64,000 bases of DNA, from positions 14,192-78,191 of the forward strand of contig UZAN01040045.1 of the NCBI GenBank assembly GCA_900618425.1, read 5' to 3'. The stretch comes from Echinostoma caproni. Its lineage: Eukaryota; Platyhelminthes; Trematoda; Plagiorchiida; Echinostomatidae. The position numbers were made by a program, and so were the translations under genes. Within the stretch, counting starts at the first letter, position 1. Each line of letters begins with the position of its first letter. Below are positions 1 to 11,951 of the stretch, piece after piece. A model generated the notes under the pieces. It saw only the letters and a program-made list of their open reading frames with translations, ran no database searches and was not told the origin of the DNA.

Positions 1-290
1 GAGTGTCCATAAGGTGGTACACTCTTGGACTGGGCTGCCGGCCACTGGACATGTAATGACATTTTGTAGGATTGATGGGTAAATCCCACACTCGCGACCA
101 GTGCATCAAAGAGTCCAGGTCTCTCTGCAGGGTGTTTACGTCACTCTCTGACTAGATGGGTCTCCAAATCTTCAGATCATTCGCGTACAACAGACATTCA
201 GATTCCAGGCAGTCTGGCAGGTCGTTGATGAAAAGCAGAAATCGAGATTTTAATGGCCGAAAAATACTGATAATCCCCACAGAATTAAGT
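1..290 (-). mobile_element. CR1-like non-LTR retrotransposon fragment, reverse transcriptase palm region
   Basis: Read on the minus strand, this encodes the middle of a CR1/Jockey-type reverse transcriptase. It shows RFLLFINDLPDC, then the catalytic box as LLYANDLKIWRP, then TLQRDLDSLMHWSRVWDLP and INPTKCHYMSSG. All are standard blocks of this family, in the normal order. The catalytic YADD box reads YAND (187-176), so the first aspartate is lost. An in-frame stop follows shortly after, at the end of WRPI. Upstream of RFLLF the expected QGSVLGP block is only weakly visible and needs a frameshift. The element runs off the left edge and is a dead fragment. Family identity is known biology; inactivity is inferred from the stop and the mutated active site. 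Confidence 0.85.
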
Positions 291-3200
291 TCAGCTTTGC
301 ATGGGCAGGCAGCAACTCACCTATTCAAATTCTCACTTTATATGAGTTCATATATTGCAATCAAATTATCTTCGATTTCAAGGAAAATTTAGCGCAAGGC
401 AATCCGTTTAAGATGAGAATTTGCACCTAAGAGAACCAATGACGCAGCGTTTCCAAATGACAAAATTTTCACTTATTCAGTTCATGTTGATGTGTGCATA
501 AAAATGTTTGAGATACTCGTTTTTGGTGAGACTGAATGTACATCGCTGAATCTGAAGCTGAACCTCGGATTCAAAAAGCAAATGTACTCTCTACTTAATC
601 AAAAGGTAGCCGACTTCATATTTCCCCTGTATTTACGTACAATTATTGAATAACATAAATTTGGAAAGGTACGTTTTGTAAGTTGATGATCCTACTCATT
701 CTCCCACAAGCTTTCAAATATTGATCCCGATCGGTTGCTATTAGATTTATCTATCAGACATTAATTTGTCTTTTCGGTCGGTGCTGTCAAAGCTCATAAT
801 AGTTGCAGCATAACTGCTTATTAATAAAGAGTAATTTGATGATAATTCCTTTCGAAGTGACTCAAATATTTCTTTGGAAAACATAAATATTTGTTTCAAT
901 TTTCTGTTGCATAACATATTACATATTCATTTATTCAACCTTCGTGAACGGGTCGAGGATTGGAACAAGGATCAACAATGCAAGAACGCGATTCGATGGT
1001 GTATTCTGTCGATCAATTTTAGGATATCAAGCTTGAATGATTCACAGGCACCAGGGACTCTTGATGGTCTTGAGTGTGAGTTTCACTCTTTGATAGATCG
1101 TTAATTCTCCACAAGTTGCAGAAGAAAAGGTAGAATGTCTGCAAGCTCAACCAAACGTGTTTTGAATATGATTGATGGTGAGCCATTTGAATCGATTGTT
1201 TTGAAATTAACTTGTAAACGATTAACGCTTGACAACCGAGCCAGCTGTATTTTATCGTGAATGGTATCTCACTGGACCTTTTGGTTCGTGGCATTTTTTA
1301 TTGTCTTGTAGATTTAACTTTAACCCAGACTCACCTAAGACCCGTCTGCCACTGTTTCCTAGCCACCTTGTGTCCCACCTCCCTACCACGGTTTTCCGCC
1401 GTCGTTTGTCGCCCACAAATCCTCATATCATCTCCAGCTGCAAGAATACGAGCCGAGGGGTATCCTGTTGCTCATGTCTAACCACTCTGTTGCACTGCGA
1501 GAGCCCGGAGTAGGCTCGCATTACAAGCGCATCACCAAGCGGGTATTCTGCTTTATTGTGATTTGTGAACCGAATGTGAGACCAGAGTAGTTAATGAATA
1601 GTAGTTAATGACGAAGGATTTGTGGACTGAGTTAGGGCTATGGTAAATTACCTAATATCTATTGCACGAATCTTTTCGTAAAATTCCCTGTCAAGTTATA
1701 TACAAACGAATAACTTTCCCTCATGTAGTGCGCTTCTAATAGAGCAGATTGGTCATTTATTAGTCAATGAACAGCTTTTGAATGTCAATTTTGCACCTAA
1801 TGTGTTCTGGATGCTACTGTTTTAATTCTCAGTGCACAGTGAACATATTCAATCATGGAACATAAACATGTCATTATTTTTCTAGCTGAGCAGTGTTCAT
1901 TGCTTATTTATGCTTGGTGCTCAACCCAAAACAAATATACTTAAGCAATGTTCCACAATTTAACGAGTATCTCAGCCTTTAGTTCGGAAAGCGTTCGATC
2001 ATCGTTGACTGTGTAAACATTGAAATAAAAACGGTTCAGAATAAGAGTTTTCTAGCTGCCATAGTTAGGCTGCACTGCACCCGTAAGGCTGGGGTGGGTC
2101 CAGTGATGATCTCGTGGCTAATGTCTGCTCACATGAGACTTATCTCTTTCTACGCACACTCTTCTCTAATCAGTTCTTCAAAGTGACCGCACCATCACAC
2201 CGTTACGCCGTCGTTATTTTTGAGTGCAAATAATCCACTTATCGAACTTGTTCTGCACTACATTCCGCTATGTAACTGCACCCTCCCGCGCCGTCCCCGA
2301 CAAAAAAGGTCTATTTCCTATTTGTACGGCAACTATAATAAGTACTGATATAACTCTTGGCAGTGCCCGGTTAGCATTATTTTACTGTACGTTTTGAATC
2401 AGCCAAGGTGCATTTAAACCATCAGGTGGAGGACCGCACTAATTCGAGAGTGCACGTACCACGCGTATCTTTTCAAAACTAACCGTGAATTTATTTGGTA
2501 ATCTATTTCCGGAAAACATCACCCGAACGACTATCATTCATACAACATACCAAAAGCAATAATTTATTTCTCTACTGGGTTAGTGGTTACCGTTTCAGAT
2601 TCACTGTTCTTAATCTGTTCATTTGTGCTCACCTTCGTATTTTGGCTATATTCCTTCTATCTTAGGAGAACTATCAGTGTTAGTGATATTAATAGGTTTA
2701 CTTGAAGTCGTTTTCTTCTTTCTGACCATTACGCTCTAAATCACTTGGTCTCAACCATAGTGCATAGTGTAATCCGATCAGAAATACATCAAGGAAGCAT
2801 GGTCAGATGACGAAGCATGTTAGCAGGTCTATAAATATAAAGCCACACTATTTTTTGATGCACCAACAGACTACGTGGTTTATTCTAAAGCACAATTGCA
2901 AGATTCACTGATAGCTCATTTTTACAGCTGCAATCCAAAAATTAAACAAAAACGAAAAAAATCAAAATGGCATGCAATAAACGAACAAAAAACTGTTGCT
3001 CCCCGAAGTTGAATGTTTTAATTTCCCCTCTTCTGTACCTATATTTTTTCGTTCATCCGTGGTTATTTGGCGCCGTATATGTAATGATTGGTGATATATA
3101 TACCAATGATATCTGGCAGATTCAGCTAGCATCAAACTGCCTAACCTTGTGCATGGATTTCTGTATTCAACGGAATTCCAGCTTGCATATCGCCCAATGT

Positions 3201-5238
3201 GCCAACAGCATTATTATGTAAAATTAGTTCCATCTTTATCATGCCATTTGAGGAATATCATGCAATTTCTTTGTGCTTTAATCATCATATTTTGCTCTCA
3301 TTCTAGTTTATGAACCCTGCCCTACATAGAGCTCTCATTTCAAAGATAACTTTGTTATATCTCATCTGTCTAGAGGAGCTTGCCGAATTTTTACACCAAG
3401 ATTTATTTGTCTTGGTTTATTATATTGGTAAACGAAAGCAGCTCAGTTTAATCGTAACATCTAGGGATTGCAACTTTCCGAGACAGTACGTCACGAAAAA
3501 GTGCAAAGTTATCAAGCAAAAGTTTCATTATCAACGAGAATCACTATCAATTAAAGATATCCATGGAATCCGTTGGCATTCGAACTTAGGGTCACTAAAA
3601 CGATTTTATCATTTCTATTTACGTAAAGGTCAAGTAGTTTTAAATAATGGCGTTAAACGTTATGTGAATCGAGCTACTGACAAGAAATACTTCTGTTCAC
3701 TGACCATTTACCGTTGCGTTTTAGCGAACCAGTGGCATAATATATCAAGTATCCCAAATTTCCAATAATAACATTACGTGAATGCCTAAATTCGCGCGAA
3801 TCAGAATTTGCTTTGATCAACAGAGCGTCTTGTCCGTCTGAACTATAGACGTCTCCCTAAACCTTTTAGAGCTTTATTTACTCCGTTCACGGTGACCACA
3901 AATGAGTAATCTATATTTTGCTGTTCACCAAAACACGTCATTTTTTCTTTCCACCAAACTGGATGCTGATGATTGGCTTCTATCTGCTAGAAATCAATTG
4001 ATGCTGCGCTGTTACTCATATGGTCTGAGTGCAAATGTGACAAACTTCCGCATGTTCAGTTTCTTCTAAATTTACCCACATACCCCATACAAATGTGCCC
4101 CCCTGATAGTTTCGTTTAACTGTATCAATTGATTTTTGTTCCCTTTTGGCTAGTTTACTGAGGTAAATTGTCGTTTTTTCTGATCATGGATCGTGCTTTT
4201 AGGCCGAAGACAATAACGGCTCGTGTAATCGAAATCATACACACACATGAGTCCTAAGGAGCCAGATTAGTATCACAAAAATAATCTTGCTAATTTTTTT
4301 ATCAGAATCATTAAGCCATAGCGTAGGTTACACCCTTGGCCCACGAGGTACGTGATTGATACGCCACAAAACACAACTAAGTTTGTATGATAACTAGAAC
4401 TGGAAAGATTACGCTTTTTAACTTTCTGAGTGCATGAACAGATCTTTAGACTCTTTTTCATGCATACTGTTTTTATTTTGCCCTATTCGCGTTTGTCGCG
4501 TTCGGATTATTCCAATGCGCTTCCTGCAGGGTGAATAATGAACGTTTTCTCTGACTCTCTCTCGTTCACCCTTCTTCCCGTGGTATGTTTAGAATCTCCG
4601 TTATAATTACCTTCACTGAGGTCTAGTATGCATGTATTCGCAATCCGCATTGAACAACCAGGATCTTCCCTTTTTGTGTACAAATATCTTCATGACGCGT
4701 CTGTTCACTCAACAATGGGTGACATTAGCAGCAATGGATAAGCTGTTCCGTGGGGAGAAAATAATGGAATTTGAAAAAGCAGGTAAACAAATAATAGTTC
4801 TAATTAACTGATCAATATAGGTAAATTCATTGGTCTGTGTAGGTGGGTTCACGCACGTGTCTCTACGTATGCATGCGAACGAAATGCCTATACTAGTTTT
4901 TAATCGATGACCTATGACTTGACATCAGCAAAAAGTCGATCTCTTACTTGACCAGTCGACATAGGGTCTGACAAAACGCAGTGTGGTAGCCGGCACTGGA
5001 TGATAAGAACGGCTCNNNNCTCCACACGCACACCCAAAAAACGGACTAGTATTGCACATATTTGGTGACGTGCATTTTACATTATCTAGAGCTTGCCAAT
5101 GTATCATTATTTTACAGCACATCCACTTCGCTTTTGCGGTAGTAGAATACAGAGGGTCAAGTACTATGACAGAAACCGAATGCGGAAAACTGAGAGACAG
5201 TAAATCATAATCGATTCGGTTAAATCGAGTTGACTTAC
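291..5238. other. Apparently single-copy, non-coding DNA; no gene recognised
   Basis: AT-rich sequence with scattered short open frames on both strands and no recognisable domain. Stretches near 1300-1560 and 2070-2310 are richer in GC and may be old repeat remnants, but I could not match them to a family. A 152-codon open frame at 3310-3768 follows a pyrimidine-rich AG, but its protein has no recognisable motif. A four-base gap (N) lies at 5016-5019. Confidence 0.4.
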
Positions 5239-5519
5239 GACGACGAATACACAGCAAATACATTCAGACACGTTATCCTCGTCTGATGAATCTTTGTCCC
5301 CACAATTGACATGAGTGCTCCTCCTACCCTGGATACAATTGAATGATGAGACCAGCTCGGAAGTTACATGCAGTACGTCGATGAAACTAGAAAGGTTTTC
5401 ACCGCGTGACGAAAAACATTTCGGATTGTGAAGATTGCTACATGCGAACTGAATAATAACCGCTGGTGAGGATTGAATAAAGCTATATGCGTGAACCAGT
5501 CTTACAATCAAAATTATTT
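5239..5519 (-). CDS. Candidate internal exon, unassigned protein
   Basis: On the minus strand a pyrimidine-rich acceptor (TGTGTTTCCTGTAG) is followed by 281 bp open in one frame and ends at a strong donor (GTAAGT at 5238). The exon starts in phase 1 and ends in phase 0. The predicted piece begins hydrophobic, contains HAYSFIQSSPAVIIQFACSN and ends in an acidic, cysteine-containing stretch (GDKDSSDEDNVSECICC). No domain is recognised. The other minus-strand candidates nearby (6062-6302, 11706-11951, 15209-15312) could belong to the same gene. However, the 6062-6302 exon, with the donor chosen there, does not join this one in phase, so an exon would be missing or one call is wrong. This could also be a chance open frame. 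Confidence 0.35.
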
Positions 5520-6061
5520 CTACAGGAAACACAGAAATACAGACTATTACGTTCACGTGGCAAATGTCAGTTTCTCGCGTGAATGGTACAAATGTTTATC
5601 CGACAAGCGGTATAATTGAGCTTTTAGAAAGTGGTTACGGATAACTTTTGTGAGGATATTCTGGTGACAAAATCTTTTGTTTGAACAAAAACATTGTGCC
5701 TATTAACTTGTCAGCTGTTTTTTTTCTTGTGCTTTTTACATGATATCATATCTGCCACATTGCCACAATTTCCGAGTATTTTGACGTCTTAAATTCCGTT
5801 GTTGCATTTGCTTGGATTCATTTTCTTCCACGCTTTGTTTAGCCCGTGATCTATTCTATTTGAGCAAACATCTTCCTGTTCTACTTGAATTGGATTGGTT
5901 GGCTTAGAACAAAACAACCCAAAATGTATGCAGATATAGAACGATGAGTAAAGGTGTTGTCTGGATTTCGTTGAAAAAAGATTTTTTGTCAGTTCTTTTG
6001 TTGTTTGATAAGCGTTTTTCAATACTGAATAAAACGAAAGATTTTGAGATAGTCTACTAAC

Positions 6062-6302
6062 CGATAAACGTGGCTCGTAGAATATGACAAAAGGAACATG
6101 AAATAATTCCCGTGAGGTTTTTTCTCGATCGTTGAGAAGAGAAGATCACTGAAAACTGAATGTCGTATTGTGGAAACTGACAATTCCATTTCTGAACCAA
6201 GCATGGACTGGTGTGAAAAAAGCACGCTTTTCCAGTTCATTTGTGCATTGCTCTTCTTCATTTGTCTTCCAATAGACTCAGCCAAACACTCCAGGAATAA
6301 TT
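6062..6302 (-). CDS. Candidate internal exon, unassigned protein
   Basis: After an acceptor (CAATCCTTCAG) the minus strand is open for about 240 bp, with a credible protein composition: it starts LFLECLAESIGRQMKKSNAQ and continues with mixed helical sequence. The assumed donor (GTTAGT at 6061) is weak, and other GT positions nearby are possible. The start phase is 1 and, with this donor, the end phase is 2. No domain is recognised. Immediately beyond, another minus-strand frame is open to 5789, which may be chance. This call rests on openness, composition and splice-like borders only. Confidence 0.28.
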
Positions 6303-9300
6303 CTGAAGGATTGCATATAATGAACGTTTTACGATAGATGCAAGGCTCACTTTGACAAACCTAGTTTAAGGAAATTATGTACCTGGATAACCATACCTGA
6401 ATAAAGTTTCCCCAATTTACTATTAAGACCGTCATGCTAGTGCATTTAGTGAAACATCAATATATCGTGAATCTGTGTCACCGCGGATCACACTGCACAA
6501 TAATCTATGTTTAGTTTGAAACAACTGCATTTTGCTAGTCTTTTGAACAGAATTTGATATTTGTTTATTTCGGAATACTTTCCTTCCTCGTTTGAAGTTA
6601 CCAACGTTTTATCTGTTCTTGTTACTAATCAGTAAACTAACAGATAATGCTTAAACACGTCTGAGTTAATGCTAAGTTATTAAAGAAGAAAACAGTAACC
6701 AAATGCGTATAATGTAACATGGCTTCATTCCTTCGAGTTTTCGTTCAAAGTAAAAATCAAGAATATATTTTTGTGCAGAACGCCGGTGCAGATTTGATAC
6801 GTTTAGGAGCTAAGTAGCGTAGCAAACAACCTCCTTCTCAATTATTCTTGATTACGCGACCATATTAAACTCAACAAGTTGCATCCCGCTCAAATGAAGA
6901 GAAGCTTAATCACTTGATCTGTTAATAGAACAGAACAGAAATATGTCATTGGTTCCATTGAAAAAAAATTTCAATTCATTTGCAGTTTTCCCGATCAGAA
7001 CTGATGCACGGAATGCTTTATTAGCAAGAGAAAGAAGAGACATTGGGGAGCATGTTTATTTTGGTTTACCGTTCACTGAAGATACGGAAGCAAAACCTAT
7101 TTCTTGAAAGCTCTTAGGGGCGTCAGATTAAACATTTTACACAGCGCACATAAAAGTCATATTTTCATCCAAATATATCGCATTTTCAACTGAAAGGCAA
7201 ATGTCCAGATAGCGCCACCTATCAGATACCTATCACATCGCGTTAGTAAACATCACCCTTAGTGACCGGACACAAGAGCAACCATAATAATTACGAGCGC
7301 CATGTACTCGCATCTCGATGAGTCTAAACACTCAGTAAATTTAATAAGCGCATTCTGTCCAATTTGCCAAGTTCAGTATGGGCACAGAAGGGCAGTCAAA
7401 TGCCGCATTCTGCCCACAGTGGACACCGCAACCGTTCGTATTTACAACCCTCTAAGAGTCACATCTAACAAGCAATTAAATTTCACCAGCTTACGGCACC
7501 TTACCGACCACGTGTTTAGTCAGTTGAAAATTAGATATTGCAGTCGGTTTCGCGAACGTCTGATTTCAACCACAATGATTATAGCCGGAATTTCCCCTTT
7601 CCGTATGGAGAGGAATTGTTCTTTACTTTGTGTGCTTATTTGTTCAGTGAGACTTTTAGGACAACGAAATAAACCTTTTGAAGAAACTTTCGGTCCATTA
7701 GTGCGTTTATTGTGTGACTGTAGTGTGAACAGTTCATGCTTTATTCACTAAAAGTTGATTTTGAATACCAGTAAAGGGGGGTTATTGATTATCTGTAGTC
7801 AAAATCCTGCACCAAGTAAAAGTTTCACAACTCACGTAGTCCAACGTAGCCGTCTCTCCCTCCACAATTAATCACCTAAAAAGTAATAGGTTGTCCATCA
7901 TAAACGAGTTAACGAGACCCGACCTGAAGAAATGCGTACAAATTAACTACCGAAAACTAAACCCTACAGAGAAAACTGTCGTTTAAGCTTTTAAAATCTT
8001 TTGTTTGCTGGTTTATAACTGGTTTACTTCATGTTTTGCTAATTGAGCGAAGAAAGTCACCTAAAAATACTCCATCTCTTTTTTCGAAGTCAGACATGAA
8101 CCGGATGCAAGCAGACTGAAGTGAACATGAACAAGAAACTCGGCCTAAACTGACAGCATCTGAGATAAGTGAATTGTTTGTGAGGACAGAGATCATGAAT
8201 CAGAAATTGTGCATAGGAACTCTTTCCCGATCCGTACCGTATGGACAGGCGGATGATTGAAGAATTGCACCATCTCATATTGTGTCATCTTCAATGTAAT
8301 GCGTTGCTTATTGAATTGCAATTTTGCGAATAGTGAACCTAATTGAATTTATAGGATAAAAACGACGGTTTTGATTCATAGTGGGGCTTTGAATCGGTTT
8401 ATTCTTTTCAGGTACTACTGCTGTCTTTGTCATTTTTCGGAATATCTGTAGAGTTCTCTTTTGATCCATTTCGTGGGCCTTGCTACTAAAGTACAATGTC
8501 AACAATTTGTGCGGGATATACCATACCATGAAATCGGTTGAAAACGTGATAATGCATATATATGCTTGTACTTGATTAGGTGAATCGCGCCTAATTCAAA
8601 TTAAAGTTTTTCTACATGTTCATCATCACCGTACTGGTTGGAAAGTGGCTCTTTCGAGTAGCAAAATGGATGTCCTCCTAATTGTATTCTCATCAGTTTT
8701 GTCGCTCGCATCAAAACTGGCTTCTATCAACCTTCATTTTACATTCTTCAAAATATATGTTAAGGTATACTACTGTCAAAAGCATTCTAGTGAAACTCAA
8801 CGATCACTGATGCATTATTGAAATGTCCCGAGTTCAAACCCTTAGACAGAATAGACATTCAGGAAGGAAAGCCCTAGGGTGTGTTGTTATCAGTTGTGTA
8901 GGCAATCTTGATATACCTTCCATAAACCGTATATTCCGCTGCAACATAAGCTGGTCACTGTCATACAGTCAGGTAAAAGTGCTTTCCGTTGTTCTTTTAT
9001 TCATTGTCATAAGCCACCTTTATATTACACCACGTTGTAACTCCTCAACTGTCACTGTCACTCATGTTCCGGAGTTTTTCATAACTGATGGATAAACTGA
9101 ATGCATCACATTTCATCGTTGGTGATGATTTTCCCCGTTTTGGTATAATCTTTCTATATATCGCTCTTCCTCTTTCTGCTATTATGGAATTCCCATCAGA
9201 GATAATGCACACTCCGACCATATCTCTACATACAACCGTTGCACTATCTTGCCTGCAAACACTCTAGTGGTGGGTTGCTAAATCAGCCGACGAAAGCACT

Positions 9301-11705
9301 CAACCAAAAGAATTCAAAACCATCAAAGGTGACAGTCTGTAACTCCACATCTTCAAATTATGAAGGACGCTATTACATACATGAACAATCTCAAGCCTTA
9401 GAGATTCTGGTCACTGCAGGAGTACATCAGGGTGCTATATTTTGTAAAGTCTGTATTCCTTTTAACTTGCATATTAGGTCTTTTACCAACGTGCTTTTAC
9501 TTTTATGTAGGCTGAAGATACTGAAAGGGGTTATTGTTGTTAGTGCAGCATCAACGATTGTTAGTTATTAAACTATATTATGTTTTGTCCGAAAATGTTC
9601 GTCCATTAGATTTAAATACATAAACAATTACGTAGCTTTTTTATAAATCCTAAAATAGTAGAACTTCTGTTAACCAATTATTGCGGATCTTGTTCTTTCG
9701 CTTTTCATACTGTTTTACAGAACCTCGATGGAGAGTTCTATCAGGGAAAGCTTCCCATTTTGAATTACTTAGTTTTCAACTCTCGTTAAAATTTTATTGA
9801 ATCCCTCACGTTCAGTGAACCTTCGCTGCATATTACATATTACAATCTTCATCTGGGATAAATTGATATATACCCTCAAACGATTACAGAGTTTAGTCAT
9901 CCTTGTTTACTGACGCTAAGCTGATTGTTTTTTCTTTTATTTCTAGTTGCCTCATCAATGATACTGTATCGATTAGAAGATCACTAAAATATACTTTGAT
10001 CGATTCAAAGAATTAGTTGTATTTCCATCGACGTATCAAGTTTCTTATTGTGAACGACTGGATAATAGTATCGTCGGTCACGTGTACATTCAAATTCGCT
10101 TTTATGCACGGAACAAATCCCAGTAACTCAGCTATACCTTATCTAGGCAGTACGATTGTTTTCATACAAGTGTCTTTTGGCGAACTAAGGATCCACTTTG
10201 GTTGATGTGCAGTAGGTTGTAATTTTTTCGCCACTGTATTGTTTTTTTCTGCCAAGGCATCATCACAACCAGCCGTATATTTTCCTCAATTGACTTGGCT
10301 TACAATATGATACCTAGGAATGTGTCCACGGCCGACTGAGGGATGCCACTCAGCCATTAAGGCATGGAGAACCACGGCGAAGGTACCCAAACAGATACAC
10401 TGTTAAGCAATGGGTCTGTGGCATGCATCACTCGATCAGCACCACTGACATTAATTAGAGGCCAGCGTTTAAGTACACAGAGAAGCGTAATGTAAAAAAG
10501 CAGATGACAATCAGTAACACGTGGTACTGATATACCTTCTCCATATAAACCTTTATCTGTCAACCGTAAAGAACATCCGTAAAGACAAAATGATGCCGAC
10601 ACTTACCTACAAATTTGATGGAAAAACGTTTCAGGAACTAATATCCAATATCTAATGTCCAGAGCATCGAAGTTAACCTACGAACCCCGGTGAAATAGTC
10701 TTCAATAGATTGCTAGCAGAAAAGGTAATTTAACAGAGTAACTATGAGGCTCTGCTCGAAGATGTCCATGAAAATAATGTCAATATTGCCGGTTCATTTA
10801 AGCGAGTTACTAAGTCTGATATGGTGAGCCTATCTTGAGGCTAAAAGAAATACTAATAGATTTGTAGACATCTAGCATAAGGGATCGGGGTAGGGTCCGA
10901 AACCCGTTGTGTATTCAAGCATCTGGACAATCACACAACATAAATTTTAGTAACACTAGTAGTTCATTTATGTAAAAGAAAATGGACAGAAAATTTCACC
11001 TTGAGAAAAAACCCAAATTCAAGTTCTAGCGACAAAGATGTTGTGTCGTCGCAAAAGTTGTGTTTCATAATAAAGCGTAGTACTTGTTGGAAGCGTTCAA
11101 CCACACAAGTTCCAACCAACAGCAGAGATACCGGTGTTGACCAAACTCGTGCACGATCACTCTAATTTAGGAAACCCGTTTCAGCTTGCAATATCATACT
11201 TATTTACAGTTGGCTATGAGTAAAGTGTATTTATTCCTGACTCTATCTCCAACATCCATGTTCTTAGTTCTTTTCTACCACGGTTTGAATTTGTGCGACC
11301 TTGAGTGTCGCGATAAAATTCGTAGTAGTTCAGAAGTCACAACTCAGATTTGAAAAATATGTTAGGAAAAGCAACATGGGAGTTCATTCTTTGTATTAGA
11401 TGATTCCTGTCCCATGAGAGTTTTTATTAAGTTGAGCACACGTATTCTAAATCGCTTATCTGTTTTCATTCAGTGCACAGTAAACAAGCAAATTAATTGA
11501 ATAATTCTAACTTAAATAAATTGGTAAATTGTTTGCCTACAAACTACTCACGCATTATTCACAATACTGAAAGTACTGAAAACAGTCCAAGAAACACACA
11601 AGTTTACCTTCGGGAGTTGACCTTGAGGTGTGCGGTTCATTGAATAAGCGTCCTGTAGTGTCACCATGCCCAAACCGAATGAACTTTAAAATGGTTTTGG
11701 CTTAC
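6303..11705. other. No recognised gene
   Basis: AT-rich sequence with short open frames on both strands, the longest 149 codons at 7302-7751 on the plus strand, without recognisable motifs. Near 10650 on the minus strand a good donor (TAG followed by GTAAGTG) follows a short stretch beginning QSIEDYFTGVRRLTSMLW that is interrupted by a stop, so no exon is called. No repeat family was recognised here. Confidence 0.35.
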
Positions 11706-11951
11706 AATTGAGGCAGAGAGGCAACTTAATCGAGAGACACGTAAATCCGACGGCTCAGTTGGTATCTTGCGGAAGCGCTCCAATGTGAACATAAGTCGAA
11801 GTTCGTGAGCAATTCGTAGAGATTCATTATCAGACTTGGGTGAATCATTTGGACTACTAGTATCCACTCTATTTTTAACGGTGCAGAGTAAGAAGTGATC
11901 GGTCTGTACTTTGAAAGATCTTTCTGGGTAATGGGATTCATTCGGACAAAT
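11706..11951 (-). CDS. Candidate internal exon, possibly part of a PH-like domain
   Basis: The minus strand shows an acceptor (CGATTGCTGTAG), 246 bp (exactly 82 codons) open in one frame, and a good donor (GTAAGCC at 11705). The exon is phase 0 at both ends, and the acceptor AG coincides with an in-frame stop upstream. The protein reads like genuine coding sequence: FKVQTDHFLLCTVKNR, a Ser/Asp-rich linker (DTSSPNDSPKSDNESL), then RIAHELRLMFTLERFRKIP and TEPSDLRVSRL. The pattern of a basic strand, then DHFLLCTVK, then a loop resembles the middle of a pleckstrin-homology domain, but this is inference from a short segment. No gene name is offered. Among the minus-strand candidates it is the best supported. 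Confidence 0.48.

Noticed and set aside
3310..3768. 152-codon plus-strand open frame after an AG
   Set aside because: No recognisable motif. About one open frame of this length is expected by chance in 64 kb of this composition.
7302..7751. 149-codon plus-strand open frame
   Set aside because: No motif and no convincing splice context; within chance expectation.
9239..9571. Candidate plus-strand exon
   Set aside because: The frame has a stop (TAA near 9204) between the only good acceptor and the open part, and no good donor.
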